In this document: piece by piece, positions 12,942 through 28,300 of the stretch
Layout: every line of letters starts with the position of its first letter
Position numbering within the stretch: position 1 is the first letter of the stretch
Assembly: GCF_029227915.1 (NCBI RefSeq)
Contig: NC_079876.1
Span: 13,330,001-13,394,000 of the forward strand
Reading direction: 5' to 3'
Source of the DNA: Hydractinia symbiolongicarpus
Taxonomy: Eukaryota > Cnidaria > Hydrozoa > Anthoathecata > Hydractiniidae
Length of the DNA stretch: 64,000 nucleotides
Notes under the pieces: generated by a model
What the model was told of the DNA's origin: nothing
Database searches by the model: none
What the model saw: only the letters and a program-made list of their open reading frames with translations
Position numbers and translations under genes: made by a program

Positions 12942-15900
12942 ATTTGGTTTGGAGGAAGTGGGGTTTGGTGAGGAAGTTGTTCCAAGTGGAGCATTCTATT
13001 TTTCATTTGTGCTTAATTCATTTCTAAACCTAAAACAGAGAAAACAAAATTGATTTTTAATCTATTAGCATAAAGAGTGCAATTATAGAACAAAGGTTAG
13101 TTGTTTACAAAAGATATACGTAAGGAAGTAATGTATAACCGATACTATATGATGCAGTACGCTGATGCTATAAAATGAAGTATCCTACGATAATATATGC
13201 ATTACCATATACGTTAATATAAAATAAATTACCATACGATATTATAACAAGCAGAACAAGAATAATCCACACGATGTAGTTAAATAAAACGCTGAGACGC
13301 AGTGTTATACGACACTATACTATAAGCCATACTACATATGATATTACAGAAGATGTAGTACGATAACATATAGTACCACACGAAACTATATGATGTAACA
13401 CTAAACGATGATATATGATCAAGTACCATACGATGCTCACAGGATACTATAAGAAGTAGTACCATACGATACATGATGAAGATGATGCTATATGATGCAG
13501 AACCATACGATACTATATCATGCAGTAATACACCATACTACATGATGCAGTGCCATACGATGCTATATGATGTAGTACGATATGATACGATTCTTGCTTA
13601 AAATTGAGATGAAAACTTTACAGACCAGCTATTGCAGTGCATAACGTGTACTTTACAAGCTCACTTTTAGCAATTCTTGCATTGTTTAGAAACAATAATA
13701 CACATGATAAAAATTAAAATACGCAAAACGTTTCCATACGTATACAAATTCTTTCGTGTACAATAAATTCTGTATCACATACAAAATATTATACAAAAAA
13801 AGCAAATTTATTAAGTCGGTATATTAAGCAGACCTTTAAACGCATAGACTTTTCTGGTCTGTAAGATACACATAATCAAATCAACATGAAAACTTTTTAC
13901 GATGTGAACGAGCAAAATTATCTATGAACATTTTAACAAAGCTAGCTACAGTGTCAAGCCAAAGTATAAATAAAATTATAGGCTAATATCAACATATCGA
14001 CTAAGTCCCTTAACACACTTAAGTAATGTTATATTTTACATAATATAAACACATACCTAAGAATACCCTTCGCTATGGTTATGCAACATAAAAAATCTAA
14101 AAAATTAGAATAATGTGATCAAACAGCCAGACATCCCGCGATCCTTTGCAATACTAATCAAATTAATCTGTAAGTGAAACAGACAGTAAAAACATAAATA
14201 TTTAAAAGAAAAAGATCACAACATAACAGAAACATTATCATTGGATACAGAATCAGTAGAAGTTGTTTTATCATAAATCATGGTGTTCTTGACAACACGA
14301 CAACAACACCGAGGACCGAACTAACATCGGAGAACAAAACATCTGGCCAAAAAACATTTCCAACATCTAACCTTTCTCTTTTAAGAAGTTAAAAATTACG
14401 TGCAAACTTTCACGATAAATTAAATTTAAAAAAAAATGTAACTGATATTAGACAGACTAGAGCTAATCAATACTTCATTGTTGTCAACACACCTATGTAC
14501 TTGAAAAACTCCTTACAATAAAATATGATGTAAAAAAACTATTTCTAGATATGTATACCTGGAAACATAATGGCGGTGACGCAACCAATCAGAATACAAC
14601 TGCTTAGAACAAACGTAAACTCCAATTAATCACAATACTGTAAAATAATCAAGTAAAAAGAAGACACACCTCGATTATTCAAACAACTCAGCCGGTGTAA
14701 AACACGCCACTATAGTCTTGTTTAAATTAGTAACACTAAGTATTATCTACACCAAATGACGTCATTGGTTACCAGGTTAGCTATCATAACATTAACGTAA
14801 CATAGGAACACGCTAGCCATAACAAAGTCCTGTGGTGGTGTATTGTCTCGATAATTACTATCATTTTAAAATCGCATGATTTTAATCCTGTTCGTTAGAA
14901 ACTAGCCAAAAATGTCAGACGTTATTTGTGACCACAATATTCGATCTTAGGATATATAAGGATCATTTATCTTAGGATATATAATATATACAGCAGCCAA
15001 GTGTGAAGGAGGTCACACGAGCTGCCGTCTAATACCTGGATTTTACTACAAAAATAACACCGTCACCATAAGGGTGGAGTTACACGGAAAAAATAAAATA
15101 ATAACTTAAGCGTTCTTTTAAATGTGTGTAAAAAATATATATATACAATAATTGGAATTGAATGCATGATATTGAATTTTTGTAACTGTATTTTATTGCT
15201 TTCAGTTTATCTTTACCCAAAAACCAGTTTAAAAGAGGCCATATAATATTTGATTAATAATAGTAATACCAAATTTTTACCACTAAATAAAAATAAATAT
15301 TTATTTTATATTCTTTGCTGTTCGTTATTTGTATGGTTTTCCAAACATATTTCTTCCCCCGTTTATTTATTTATTTTTTATTTATTTAAGGCTGTGAGGG
15401 TGCTACAAAAATAGCTTAGAATCTTAGTTTAAATGTTTTTAAGGACAATGAAATAATTTAAATATCATTTTACTGACAGTGTGTTTAAGTTTTGTCCTCG
15501 CTTTACCTAATACAAGAATTTTAAATAAAAATGAAGGCAGAAATTAAACGGCTAATTTCTCAGGAATTTTGGTTAAAATAATTTTTTTTCTTATTATCCA
15601 CAATGATTATTTCCTTGAGGAAAACCAGGTTTCTCTCCTAACACTAATACTACGCAGTGAAAATATAGATTAATTTTTTTTCTGTTACATGACACTTATC
15701 ATTATGTTAGATATATTAAACTCATTTTTATAGCGTGTCGTTTTTTTTGCAACAGTTATCGTAGAGTGTCTTACAGTTTAAAATATGTTCAGCAGTGGTT
15801 TTGAATGAGATTAATTTTGTGATATTCTTCGGATGATAAACATTTTTTTTTTCGTTTTTATTTCTTTTTTAACTTTATTCCCATTTTTTCCATCGATAAA

Positions 15901-16362
15901 GATTTCCAATAACATTATTTTCTCTATGAAACGGGCGGAGAAAAAGCGGTCAAACTACAAAACAGAATTCTGAGAAGAATTAGAAATTTAAACTGAAAAC
16001 AAGAACATCAAAATATATGAAATATAGAAAAAATACAGGAAAAATCTAATAATCATTGTTAGAAAAAAAGAAATGCCAAAACAAACAAACAAACAAACAA
16101 CGAAATCTTTCAAAACAACATACGTAACACTTCTAATGATCGTCATGATATAAGTGCTATGTACAGGAACAACTATGTTCGCTTGATAAGCTATAAAGAC
16201 ACTAGTTTTTAGTACAAAAATATTTTACTACACGTGGAACGATTTTACAACACAGGACAAAAAAAAACAGGCAACAGAATCAACCTAGTCGACTTAATTA
16301 AAAAAATTCCAAACATAAATTGATCTTAGAAAAAGAAAAAATAATTATGCTAGTTGTGAGAA
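12942..16362. other. Intergenic region between SKP2 start and PPP1R21 end
   Basis: No coding exon was found on either strand. Degenerate repeats of an ACCATACGATACTATATGAT type fill 13120-13595. The SKP2 promoter must lie just above 12941 and the PPP1R21 3' end just below 16363; neither a TATA box nor a single poly(A) signal could be fixed. Confidence 0.6.
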
Positions 16363-19300
16363 TTATTTCTTTCGTCCAGGTAGTTGGAATTTTAACTTAG
16401 GAGGTGTGGCACTGCTTGTTTTCAGTTCGTCGATTTCATCTTTTTGCGAGGTCAACTTTTCGTTCATACCACATAAGTGATCACTCAGCATCCTTAACTG
16501 TTCCTCATAACTTCGCTTTGTCGTTTCCAGCTCGTCCTGAAAATAACAAAAGATACTCGCAGTTCAAGAATTTTATATAGCTGAATACCATATACTGAAA
16601 AAACTTTCATTTTTAACAAAAATCAATTTTCTAGTAAAAGCATATCACTCTAACTTCACAAACACAATCAAAAGAAAATGACACCAATCATGTTACTCCA
16701 GGACACAGCACCCATATTCTAATTACCTATACCGTCATGCAATGCGCTATAACAATATCAATAATTGGCTATTTAACTGGGAAACCAGATCAACATTGGC
16801 TATGTGTTGCTGAAATAAGCTTTCACCATCAAGACAAAACAAAATAAACCAATCAAAAACTCGAGTAAAAGATCTTTTATTAAAGTATTAAACACAACAT
16901 AACCCCATTGAACAGCATGCATTGCATCTATAATTAGAACAACCTATTTTAAAAATAATATTCTAACCAAAGATGATTTTGAACATAGCCGGCATGCATT
17001 GCAAAATTTTTCTTGAAAGACCCATTTTAGAGAAAATAATCCAATCAGATTTAACCACTAGAGAGAATAATCCAATCAGATTCAAGGATTTTAGGGGTGT
17101 TTTTTGTTCAGAATGTTTCATATAAATTTTATTTACAGACGTGTAACGATGGATGGATATATAAAAAATCAGAATTCAGTGGATTTAACCGTGTGAGTGA
17201 CGCTAGTTATGTAACTTTACGTACGAAAACTTTATCTACATGCCTTTAAGGTTGCGTCAAAAGGGTGAACGATCTAGGTCCTTCCTTAACCATCTTAAAA
17301 TTTGGTGATATTTTTTCATTAAAAAAACAAAAAAAAAACAATGCGTATTTTAAACATGAACCATCTAGGTCCTTCCTTAGCCAATTTAAATTTTTATTTA
17401 AAAAAAACAAATGCGTGTTTTAAACATAAACCGTCTAGATCCTAGACTTATCTACAGATTATACAAGCTATCTGATAACTCTTTTAATGTGAAAAACGAT
17501 AAAATGAAAGACGGCGCATTTCATTAATAAATGAAAATTCCATGCCTCTTATTTTTACAATTAAGAAAATAAGTCAACAAAAAATACATAAATAAAAGTT
17601 AACAAAAAATATAAACAACAACAAACCTGCAAATTGTCAATCTTTTTATTAGATTCTGCAAGCTCATTGGTTAATTTTTGTTTGTTTTTATCAGCTAAGA
17701 TGATTTGTTTGTATAGTGCATGAGTCTACGATGGAAAGAAATAGTTTAGTTAGTGGAGACAATAAAATAATGTGTAAAATACATTTGGTTGGTGGAGATA
17801 AGAAAATGTGTAAAATACATTTGGTTGGTGGAGATAATAAAAATGTGTAAAATACATTTGGTTGGTGAAGATAAGAAAATGGGTAAAACACATTTGGTTG
17901 GTGGAGATAATAAGAATGTGTAAAATACATTTGGTTGGTGGAGATAATAAAAATGTGTAAAATACATTTGGTTGGTGGAGATAAGAAAATGGGTAAAACA
18001 CATTTGGTTGGTGAAGATAATAAAAATGTGTAAAATACATTTGGTTGGTGGAGATAATAAAAATGGGTAAAACACATTTGGTTGGTGGAGATAATAAAAA
18101 TGTGTAAAATACATTTGGTTGGTGGAGATAATAAAGATGTGTAAAATAGCAAACAAACAAACAAAAACTAGATAAATATCAACAAAGTGATTACCTCTTG
18201 GTAAAAATTTATCGATTTGCTGTCTGTAACTTGAAGCTGAAATGTAAGATCTTAAGAATTGATATGCATTAAATTTGCAGGACTATGTAATTACACAGAC
18301 TGTATTGAGTAACATATATTTATTACAATGACAAAACGGTTTTCTATAAATACCTATATTAATCAAGTATTAGCTCTTGTCAAACCCCCTGTACTTGTTC
18401 ATGAAACTATACCTAGTAATCCTATGTAAACATTAAATAATGCTTAATGTAGTATCCTATGTATAATATGCATTATATAGTATGGTAAATATAGCATGCA
18501 TAATATAGCAGGATTAATATAGTATAGTATATATGGTACGCTTAATACAGTAAAGCATATGTAGTATATTTAATATGGTATGGTATGCTTATGTAGTATA
18601 TGCTTAATATAGTATTGTATGTATTTAGATTCCCTCGCATTTATATAGATTCCCCGTTATGTATATAGATTCCCTGATATGTATATAGATTCTCTAAAAT
18701 GTATATAGATTCTCTAGTATGTATATGGATTCTCTGGTATGTATATAGATTCCCCGACATGTATATAGATTCCCTGATGTGTATATACATTCTCTGGTAT
18801 GTATATAGATTCTCTAGTATGTATATAGGTTCTCTTGCATGTATATAGATTCCCTGCTATGTATATTTTTCTGGTATGTATATAGATTCCCTGATATGTA
18901 TGTAGATTCTGTAGTATGTATACAGCTTTCCTGGTATGTATATAGATTCTCCAGAAACATAAAAACACAGAAATCGTGAAGAAAACAGAACTCATAAAAA
19001 CAAACTACCTGTTTCGTGAGTTGGGTGATACGATTTGTGAGATGGTCTTTTACTAAGTTTTCATGTTCGCTGTCCAACAATGCCTGAAGAAAATTACTTT
19101 TTATTGCAAACGTGCATCAAAAAACAATGTTACCACCTGACAATTCAATGAACAAAATTTCCAAATTACCTAAACATCGACACTAAAAAATCCTTATGGT
19201 CACAATAATAAGCTCGTAAAGAGTGATAGAACTTCCAGGATGGTTTACATTGTAAAACTAGATAAATATATACAGAGTTTCTGTCCTTCCATGTATCCTG

Positions 19301-22300
19301 TAATTACACTTTGCTTATATAAAAAACTCATATGGAAAATTCATATAAACATATTCATATGGAACTATATTATAATGCCCATGAACGTGTCTGTCTGTTT
19401 ATCACGCAAAATGGTACCGCAAGTAGCGAGACGCACGTAATGCTGTGTAAAAAGGGCAGGAGTTTTCCAAGGGCCACCCACTAATTATAAATATTTACAG
19501 ATCTACATAAATGCAACAACAAAACAAAAGATACTAACATTTTTGTCTCTGTTAATGACTTCTAGTGTTCCAAGCTGTAAAAAAAATTTACATTATTAAT
19601 GGAAAAAGGGGAAAATAAAAAAAAGGAAAAAGACATAAAAATGGGATATAGGCAGCCCCATCTTTGGTACTTACCGGGATTTGATGAGGAGTATCGGGTG
19701 TTGATGATGTAGAAGAAACACTTCGTTGTAAACTTCGACTTCTTTCTTGCTGTGCATATCCCTCGAATGACTAGAAACAAAAACCTTTCACAACTCCCAA
19801 TGCAACAAGAAGGGTTAAAGAACTCACTTCTCAAGAAGGAATTCAGTTTATGCTTTTTATCTTGGTATACACGCTTTTTTTTATAAGAATAGCGTTTCTT
19901 CGTTTCAGCCTCGGTATTTGTAACTTTTTGAAAAATCTCAGCCTCAAATATTCTTAAAAAAATTCTTAGCATGGCTACAGCCGGAAAGCATGGAATTACT
20001 CTTAATATACCTAAAGATGATACTGTTGAGGTTAAAAAACTGCCTACACAAGAAAAAACAATATGGACAGAACAGGTGTTATAATTACTACTATTGTAAT
20101 GGTTAAAAAATGTGTGAAAGTAATTAAACAAAGTGTAAAAGACAGGTGAGCTGACAAGAAAATAAACATACAGTATAAGAAATTAAACTTCTAATCAAAA
20201 TTTATGCTTCACACAAATTTTCCTATCTAAAACAAAAGGTCGAGCTTGAGTATATTCTTAAGACATTCTTAATTTTTAACCCATTTCTTAACCTCGATAT
20301 TCTTATTGAGTTTATTCTTATACAAAAAAGCGTGTATCTTGATATAAACTGATAATAAAACAGTAGAAAAAAAAATAACAGACATACCATGTTATCCTCT
20401 AATGTTGTTGATCTTTGCAACGCTTCTGTTTTACATTTCTTCAGTTCTTCACCCAACAGACTTGTTTTCTTAAAAGTATAATAAGTCAACTATCAATTTG
20501 ATTTCTCTTTGGAGTCTTTTTTTTAAAAAATTGAAACTTGGTAAGAGATAACCACAATTTACCACTATGTTATATCAGAAAAAATATAGTAAATGTGAAA
20601 CAAAACACAAAATGTTGTGTCTAATATGCAACTCTTCAGGTGTGCTGTACTCAATTCAAATAAAAATATTTTGAGAAAATTTGTTTGTAATGACAAAAAT
20701 AAATGTCGAAGAAAATAAACGATTATACAAATTAATACAAACATTGATAAACAGATGAAATTAAAATTGTAATAACACTAATTTAATGACGTAATCATGT
20801 ATGAATTTACAAATGGAGACAAGTTAGAAACATAAAATTAATTGTCTAAATCATGATGACATCAGCATTTTTGTTTAACTAATACATTCTTTATCACAAA
20901 ACGATTTCATAAAAAGAACAAGTTTAGTGAGAGAAGATAATTTAAATCTTCTTCAACTACTCATAATTTTATCATGTTGGTGAGTTTAATGACAGCATGA
21001 CTAAATTAAATCACTCCTCCCCCCCTCCCCTCCCCAACCTCACCTAAAAGAACTGGTGTCTTAGCACAAACATTTCTGCAAGCTGCAAAACTCACAGCTT
21101 CCTATCCCACGCTATACTTTTACCTACTGGTAAGAGTTGCAATGTAAAATTATATAAGTCGCTCATGCACGTCATTATTACAATGCTTTCTTGATACTCT
21201 TACCTTCTGTTCTCTTTCATATTTCGCTTTTAGTAACTGCGTCTCTAACATCCAATGCTCTTTTTCCTTAAGAAGATAGTATTTTGTGTTGTAAGCAGAA
21301 TGGGTTTAGTGGATTTTTCTCTTAAGAAAAACAGACAAAACAAATAGGCATTATTGATTGGCTTAAAAGCAAATAGGCTTTGCTCATTTTAAAACATTTT
21401 TGCTAATGTATCAACTACAATTTTATGATGACAAGTTCTAGTAGTTAAAAATTCTTGACATTTGATAATAATCTGTTTAATTTGAGTGCTCTAAAAAATA
21501 TTTGAATGTATACACTTCTAAGACTACTGACCTGCTCAAGTTTCATGATACATTCTTGAGAATCCACCACCTTAAGAACAAATAGAAGACAAAATATAAA
21601 GCCATCGAAATTTTGCATTCAAAATAACCAAAAGTACTTTTTCATAAATTATATCAAACCATGTCAATAATAACAATCTGCGTATAAGAGAAATCACAAG
21701 TGACAATATAGCACACCTGTTGTTGTGATCGCTTATCTGCATCGCTAGAGGATGTTACCAGTGATCGATAATTTCGAACTGCTAGAGCGTATGGAACCGA
21801 TTGTGCAGGCGGCTAAACAAAGTTACTTAGCAATGAGATATATATATGTTGCAGAAAACATGATCAAGTATTAGGTAACAGTTTCTTCTGGAAATGGGAA
21901 TAAAAAAGGTTAAAAGGTTACTACAGGTTTTGTAAATTAGTTTTTGTAGACAACTTCCTGACTTACTGACTTGCAAGGTTTGGAAAACTCAGAAATTTCA
22001 AATGTATCTTATAAACCATTTTTAATTTGCAGAATGAGAAAGTTGGAAACAAAACGGGTACATTTATCCTGGAAATCTAACCGGCATACAAACAGGATTC
22101 AAAAAATGAAAACAGACAAACCTGCTGCACATCTCGAATGTAAGAAGATGCTTGGTTAAAGAATGATTTTAAATTTATCGGTAAGTTCTAGAAAAAACAT
22201 AATTTTTAAGAAATTAAACACAGTACGCACAGGAAAAAGTGACATTCCAAGAAATAATTATAGCCTCTCATATAAAGGGACAATAAAGTAACAATATTTA

Positions 22301-25300
22301 TTTACTAAATTACCTGGCTAAAATCAGAGGGAAGACCTTTGCGTTTAAACCCTCTTGAAGCAACCATAAAAGACAAATTCTCTTTGAACAAGCTACACAG
22401 CTAGAAAGTAATCATACACAATTGTTACACAGATGACAAAAAACTGACAGAAAGAAATAAGGCATCTCCCTTTATTACAAAAAACTTTCATATGCTGAAT
22501 TTGTCTGTTCTCTATTCACTTTATCCTCAACCTAAAATAGTTACATACTAAGCCATCCAGGAAATTGTCAGCGACAAAAAAATTGCAGCCGACCCATTTG
22601 ACTTTTTAACAACTGGAATGTCTGCTGGACCTGAAAATTACTTTAATGGATGCTTTTCTGACCATTTTAAATCCAATGCTGCAACATGATGATATTTAAT
22701 GTTTAAAGAGGACCAATTGGAAAAAACAGAAAGAATAAATATGGTAATACTAGTCTATAAAGAACGTGGAGAATTCCACTTAGGCAAAAGGTCAAAAAAA
22801 GAGAGTTTGTTTAGATGTTTTGCTGACGTCAGCAGTGCGGTGCAGATAAAAAAATTTGCGAAATTTGTTTATTCTTTGTCTCTGTGTAGAGGTGGAAATG
22901 CTGGTTAAAATAATGTACAGGATAATATGTTCTCGACGAACGCCTAAGAAAATATCAGGGTTTAAAAATTTTGCTGGAGTCAGCAAAGACCCGTCAAAAC
23001 CTTAAAATTTTTTTTTATAAATTTGTATACCTGTTCCCTTCATCGTATAGATCTTGAAACGCTGATCAAGAAAATGTATAGGATCATGTGACTTTGACAA
23101 ATGGTTGCAGAGATATTAGGGTTTAAAGGTTTTTCGAAATGAATTTGGGACCTAGGTTGGGAAAAATTACCCAAATTGGTCCTAGGTGATCCCTAGTTAC
23201 CCACGCGGTGAAAAAGCATTGACGTCACCACCTCGTTTCCAAGTTATTTGGCCTCAAAGTTTTAAGTGCAGTGTAATGGCTTCATTAATTTAATATAGGA
23301 TATTGACGTTAAAGTAGTGTTATTGACGTCGCGCCGTAACGTCATAAAATTTAACATTTAAGACATAATTTTTTCGACGACTTCAAAGAAAATTTTGGCG
23401 ACATCAAAGGAAAATGAGCATATCTACTATGACCATCACATACACATCGTATTATTATATAAGATAAGTTGAGAATGATGTTGAGTATATCACTAAAAAG
23501 CCCATGCTAACTCACTTTTACCTTTAGTTAACCATACTACACAATCTAACCATATTTTATTGGATAATTTAGAACACAACATTCTATGTATATATATTTT
23601 GTAACTTCTTGCAATCATTTTATTTTCTACAAAGAAGACACAGAATTGATGACAACTATTTTAGCTAAAACTTATCGTAGGAGGAAATCAAATGCCATGA
23701 TTTTTTGGTTTACAACATAAGATATGTGATAGTTACCTCATCACTTCACAAGTCCAACAAGTAATTGCAATAACAAAAACACAGACTTAAACATCAACCA
23801 TTATGTTTTTGTTAATAAATGTAACTCATAAAACTAATCTATATTATAAAACCTGTATACGTCTGTCCGTCCAGCCGTCTGTCACGCAAAATGGTAGCTT
23901 AGTTGCGCAGGTGGCGAGACGCACGCAATGCGGTATAAAAAGGACGGGCGAACCAGTGGATCTTTCCAAGGTCTAACGACTAGCAGCATAATAATTAGTT
24001 ATCAATGGACCTAATAACAAGTCTATAAGAACATAAGGACATAAAAGAAAGTTGCTATGGTAGAGAAACAGTATCATCACTGTAGTACAGAGTGAAAACT
24101 TAATACTTACTCCTCCTTCTTTCCTGAAATTCCTGCAGTATAAATAAGGGCTCTCAATAACATTTTTAGAAAAAAGTTGGATCAAAAAACGGGGAATGTT
24201 CGCACAGATAAAATCTTAACAATTCCTGACTTTTTCGAGTATGATTTTAACCATAAAGTTTCATTTGTTCATGTGCACAATATTCTTTCTTTAATGATTG
24301 TGCAGTTTTAGAAAAACATGGCATTCATGTGTGTAAAACTATTAACTTCAATATTAACTTCTTATTTTCCTGAACTTTCAGAAATATTTCTGACATTTGC
24401 TGACTAAAATTTCTGACATTTGCCTCATTTTTCCAGCTATTTTAAAATTTCGCATATTGGAACCTTAAATTACCCAAAAAAATGTAAATTCTACCTTTCC
24501 ACTTGAAGTTTCAAGAGAATTCAAAGTGGATAATAAGCATTCATCTGTAATCTTTAATCTCTAAAATCAAAACAAACAAAAAATTAAAAAATTAATTAAA
24601 CATGAATAAATAGAAAGTTCACAGTAAGTTTAAAAAAACAGCGGAAAAAAATATGAACATAAATATTCCTGCACCTGACAGGCCCCAAAGTTGCTACTTT
24701 TGCACACACGTAGGCCAGGCAAACAGCGTTTAAAACTTGCTAGTTGCATTCTTTAGCATGCCTGCATTATTTAGGCACTTAGAAGTGTTAAAGTGGCATC
24801 ATAACATTGTGACTGCTGTTTTGACCTGCCAACTTGATTATTTTACGATAATGAAAAAATGATAATATTTTAAGAATCTTTACCACTAAAAAGAGGCTTT
24901 TTACAGACTTTTAAAAAAATAAATACAATGTCTCGCGATAAAATTGTTTACCCAGGATATCCTATAAAGTTCTGTTAGTTCTCCTGTCAACAAGGGCCCC
25001 AAAGAGTAGTCCTGGAATTTTAAAGCTTTATTTCATCTAATGTAAGCACATTAATAGCGTAAACAAAACCTCAGTCTCAATAGCTTGTTAAGTGCTACAT
25101 AAAAGGATCAACTCATAATTTACTCTCTGACATAACTGTGCCAAGGACTGGGCGCCTGACCTTTCCCACTTCCCACTTTACCACAATGCTACCAGTTAGT
25201 AAACTTTTAGCAATGAAAGGTCAAATAAAGTACCTCAGTATATGTGGGTAAACCATGCTCTTCCTCCGATTTATTAACATAATGATTACATATGGCTAAA

Positions 25301-28300
25301 AAAAAAGTGTTTTTATTACGAAATCTTTTATAAAACCATCTATGTGAGAGCGTCTACTATGATTATCTACATGGGTACCTTTAAAACAGCTATTCATTGC
25401 ATTAAATGTTGTGTTAAGGTTGCTTACACAAGTGGATACTGATGATGTCGGTAATTCTAAAAACAAAAAAAAATACAGGACGTGATTAAGACAATCAGGT
25501 TCTTTGAATTAAATAAATTGCAAGTTGCAACAATGTTAGATAAGCATGTTTTCTGCCTTTCGCTTTTTTCATATTTTTTTAACAATTAAAGTTTCATTAG
25601 CTGTTTACGTTTTTCATCAAGTAACCATACATCGTTGCTACATTTGGCATTTACAAAGCAAATATTAAAGCAGTCTTTAAAATTCTAAAGAAATGCATTT
25701 AAAAAATTTTCGCCAGACTTTTAGACTTACATTTGACTTGCAGTAACCAAATATTTTTTAAAAAACTGACCAGTAACCTGAAGAAACAAAAGACAACCTG
25801 TTGATGCAAGCAGGGAAACATATGAAGCCAGTTTCTTAAACAACGATGTCAACTTTTTCTCCTCACACAAAAGTTTGTTGTTGCATTTTTCTAAACTTTC
25901 AGACCATGTTGAAGAACGACATTCTTCATCAATGCTAAAAAATGAAAAAAATAATACCAGGTGAAGTTGAATAAATTCCTTTACCAAAACACCAAAAAAT
26001 AGGTATAGGCAAAGCAAATTATTAAAGTGATACCTTGAAGCTGAACATGTTTAATTCTTCAAGAATAGAAAGGAAAAAACAGGTACTCTTAATCATGAAA
26101 CCCATATTATTAAAGACGATATGTTTTAACTGACCTTTCCAATCATTCTCATTAACTATAGATATGTATAAGACAATAATGAAAGAAACGAACTCAAACC
26201 TTATAATTCGATACGGCAACAATTTTTCCAAATACTTCACGTAGGCTTGAAATGCAGATGATACATCTTGAAAATTTGACAAGGTTTCCTAAGGTTTTTA
26301 AATGTTACAAAATATACCTATATAATATCTACCACACCTGTATATTTTACAGCCTATAAACAACAATTTCATAGCCATAAAGTATCAAATTTCAAACATG
26401 AAATATAATAATAATAACAATAATAATAAGTAGCGCAAAATCAGTTTTTTCTAATATTCATAATGTCTGAATAGCCTATAAATCAAGGCTAATGAAATGT
26501 AAATATTTTCAGTGCATCTTATTTACAGAAAAAACCAGCGAATTAACCTACTTGACAAAATTTTTTTTAAAAAGCAACTCAATTTATAAACAGTTCATTA
26601 AAAATTTAATAAATTATACACAACAACTTGATGATTGCCACTTGTTACAAAGACTCTGACACCCTAAGAATGAATGTGTATCATAAACCATCTGTTGAAA
26701 AGCTCCCATTTTTACCAAATTATTTGCTTCCTCTAAGGTTCATTTAACTTTGCGCAGTTTTTTTGCCTGAATTACAAGACCAACCTCAATAAGGTCTAAC
26801 CTTACCCTGATAAAAACAGTTCCTTTAAATCTTCTAACAAATATCTTATCAAATTTAAACCATAGACAGAACATGTACATTGATTTTTACATGCTTCGAG
26901 CATGCTTTAAACCCCTTCTGGATAAGCACATGGCTTAGGCATGATCGTTACTTTAAAGGCATTCAACTTTTTTATCTCTTTACATTATTTTAATTAAAAA
27001 TAACAGCAACCGTCCTAATTTATATTTTATCGTTTATTAATCTTTTTAAAATTACAAAAAAAACTTGGTAAACACAGAAAGGGTTAACATCTAAAGCAAT
27101 ACTCTACATACATCATTTTTCTATTTTATGAATATAAATTAATTTATTTATTTACCTAGCATATTAATTAATTATTAATTTGCATCAGATTATGTCTTAA
27201 TTGTAGCTATCATTTGCACTGCACAATATCAAACCTAGCAACAGACTTATCTAAGAATGCAGTTGTTTACCATGGATATAAAAACTTCATCTTGTGACTG
27301 TTCTTGTAACAATTTTAAACAGTGTTGAACTTTGCGTGAGTGGAATGCGTTCGTCAACAGATGTGTGCAGAACTGAAAAAACAACACAAAACAAATGACT
27401 AATTGTTTCCTGATTTTCATTGTAAAACTGTAACAGAGCCAGCATTTGAAAATGTTTCCTTGTTAAAAAAACCAAAAGCATGTACAAAATCTGCTGGAAT
27501 AAATTAGTCTGACAATTAGAATATGTGACAGGCCCACAAAGATATGTAAAATTATAAATATGTGTTCTTAAAAATGCCACTTTGCAATTACAAATTTATT
27601 ATTGATTAATAATAATTAATTCAAATAAACATGTGCATGGGTTACAGATAATTAGAAAGTAGCCATGGTTACTAATTACAATTGTCGACAAGTATTTACC
27701 TTGGCATTGACAGAACTCAGCTCTTCTTGTTTCACATCAACAGAATACACCTTCAACCTCTAATAAAATGAAATTGCAAAGCATAGGTTTATACAACGTT
27801 CAATTTTCTAGAAAAAATATTTTTAACTGACCAAGTCAAACAAAAAGAACAGAACTTGTCCACATTGATGGGTTTTGCAGTTAACATACTAATAAGTTCT
27901 GATAATAAATAAACTTAGAATTGGTGTTTGTAACAAAAGAACAAAACGTAAACAAACAGGGAGACAAAAACAAATTGGTTAACTACGAAATAAAATAAAC
28001 ATTTATTTTGGGTGTATATTATATTATTGTGATTCAACAAATCTTTTTATTATGTCCACATTCAACCCTTTAACTCCTGGGCTATTTTGTTTTATTTTCT
28101 CAGAGTCAAAATGGCTATTTCAGACCAAACTACTTCAAAATCCTGCACACATCACAATAGTATTTCAACCCATATTAAACCTGACTATTTACTGCTGCAC
28201 ATCCTCTGCGTACTATCGGTTGATCAACTATCGACATTATTTACAGTTTGGGGGGCCTTACATGACATTCTTTACTAAACAGTATATCTTCCTCAATGGG

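Noticed and set aside
17751-18150. Possible CRISPR-like array
   Set aside because: Units are contiguous with no unique spacers, and the DNA is eukaryotic.
17691-18164. Three minus-strand ORFs of 136-157 residues
   Set aside because: They are translations of the 37-base minisatellite in different frames.
19562-20131. 189-residue minus-strand ORF
   Set aside because: It covers PPP1R21 intron and exon 19675-19770 in another frame; no family resemblance.
27287-27580. 97-residue minus-strand ORF
   Set aside because: It overlaps PPP1R21 exon 27271-27372 in a different frame; the exon frame matches the family.
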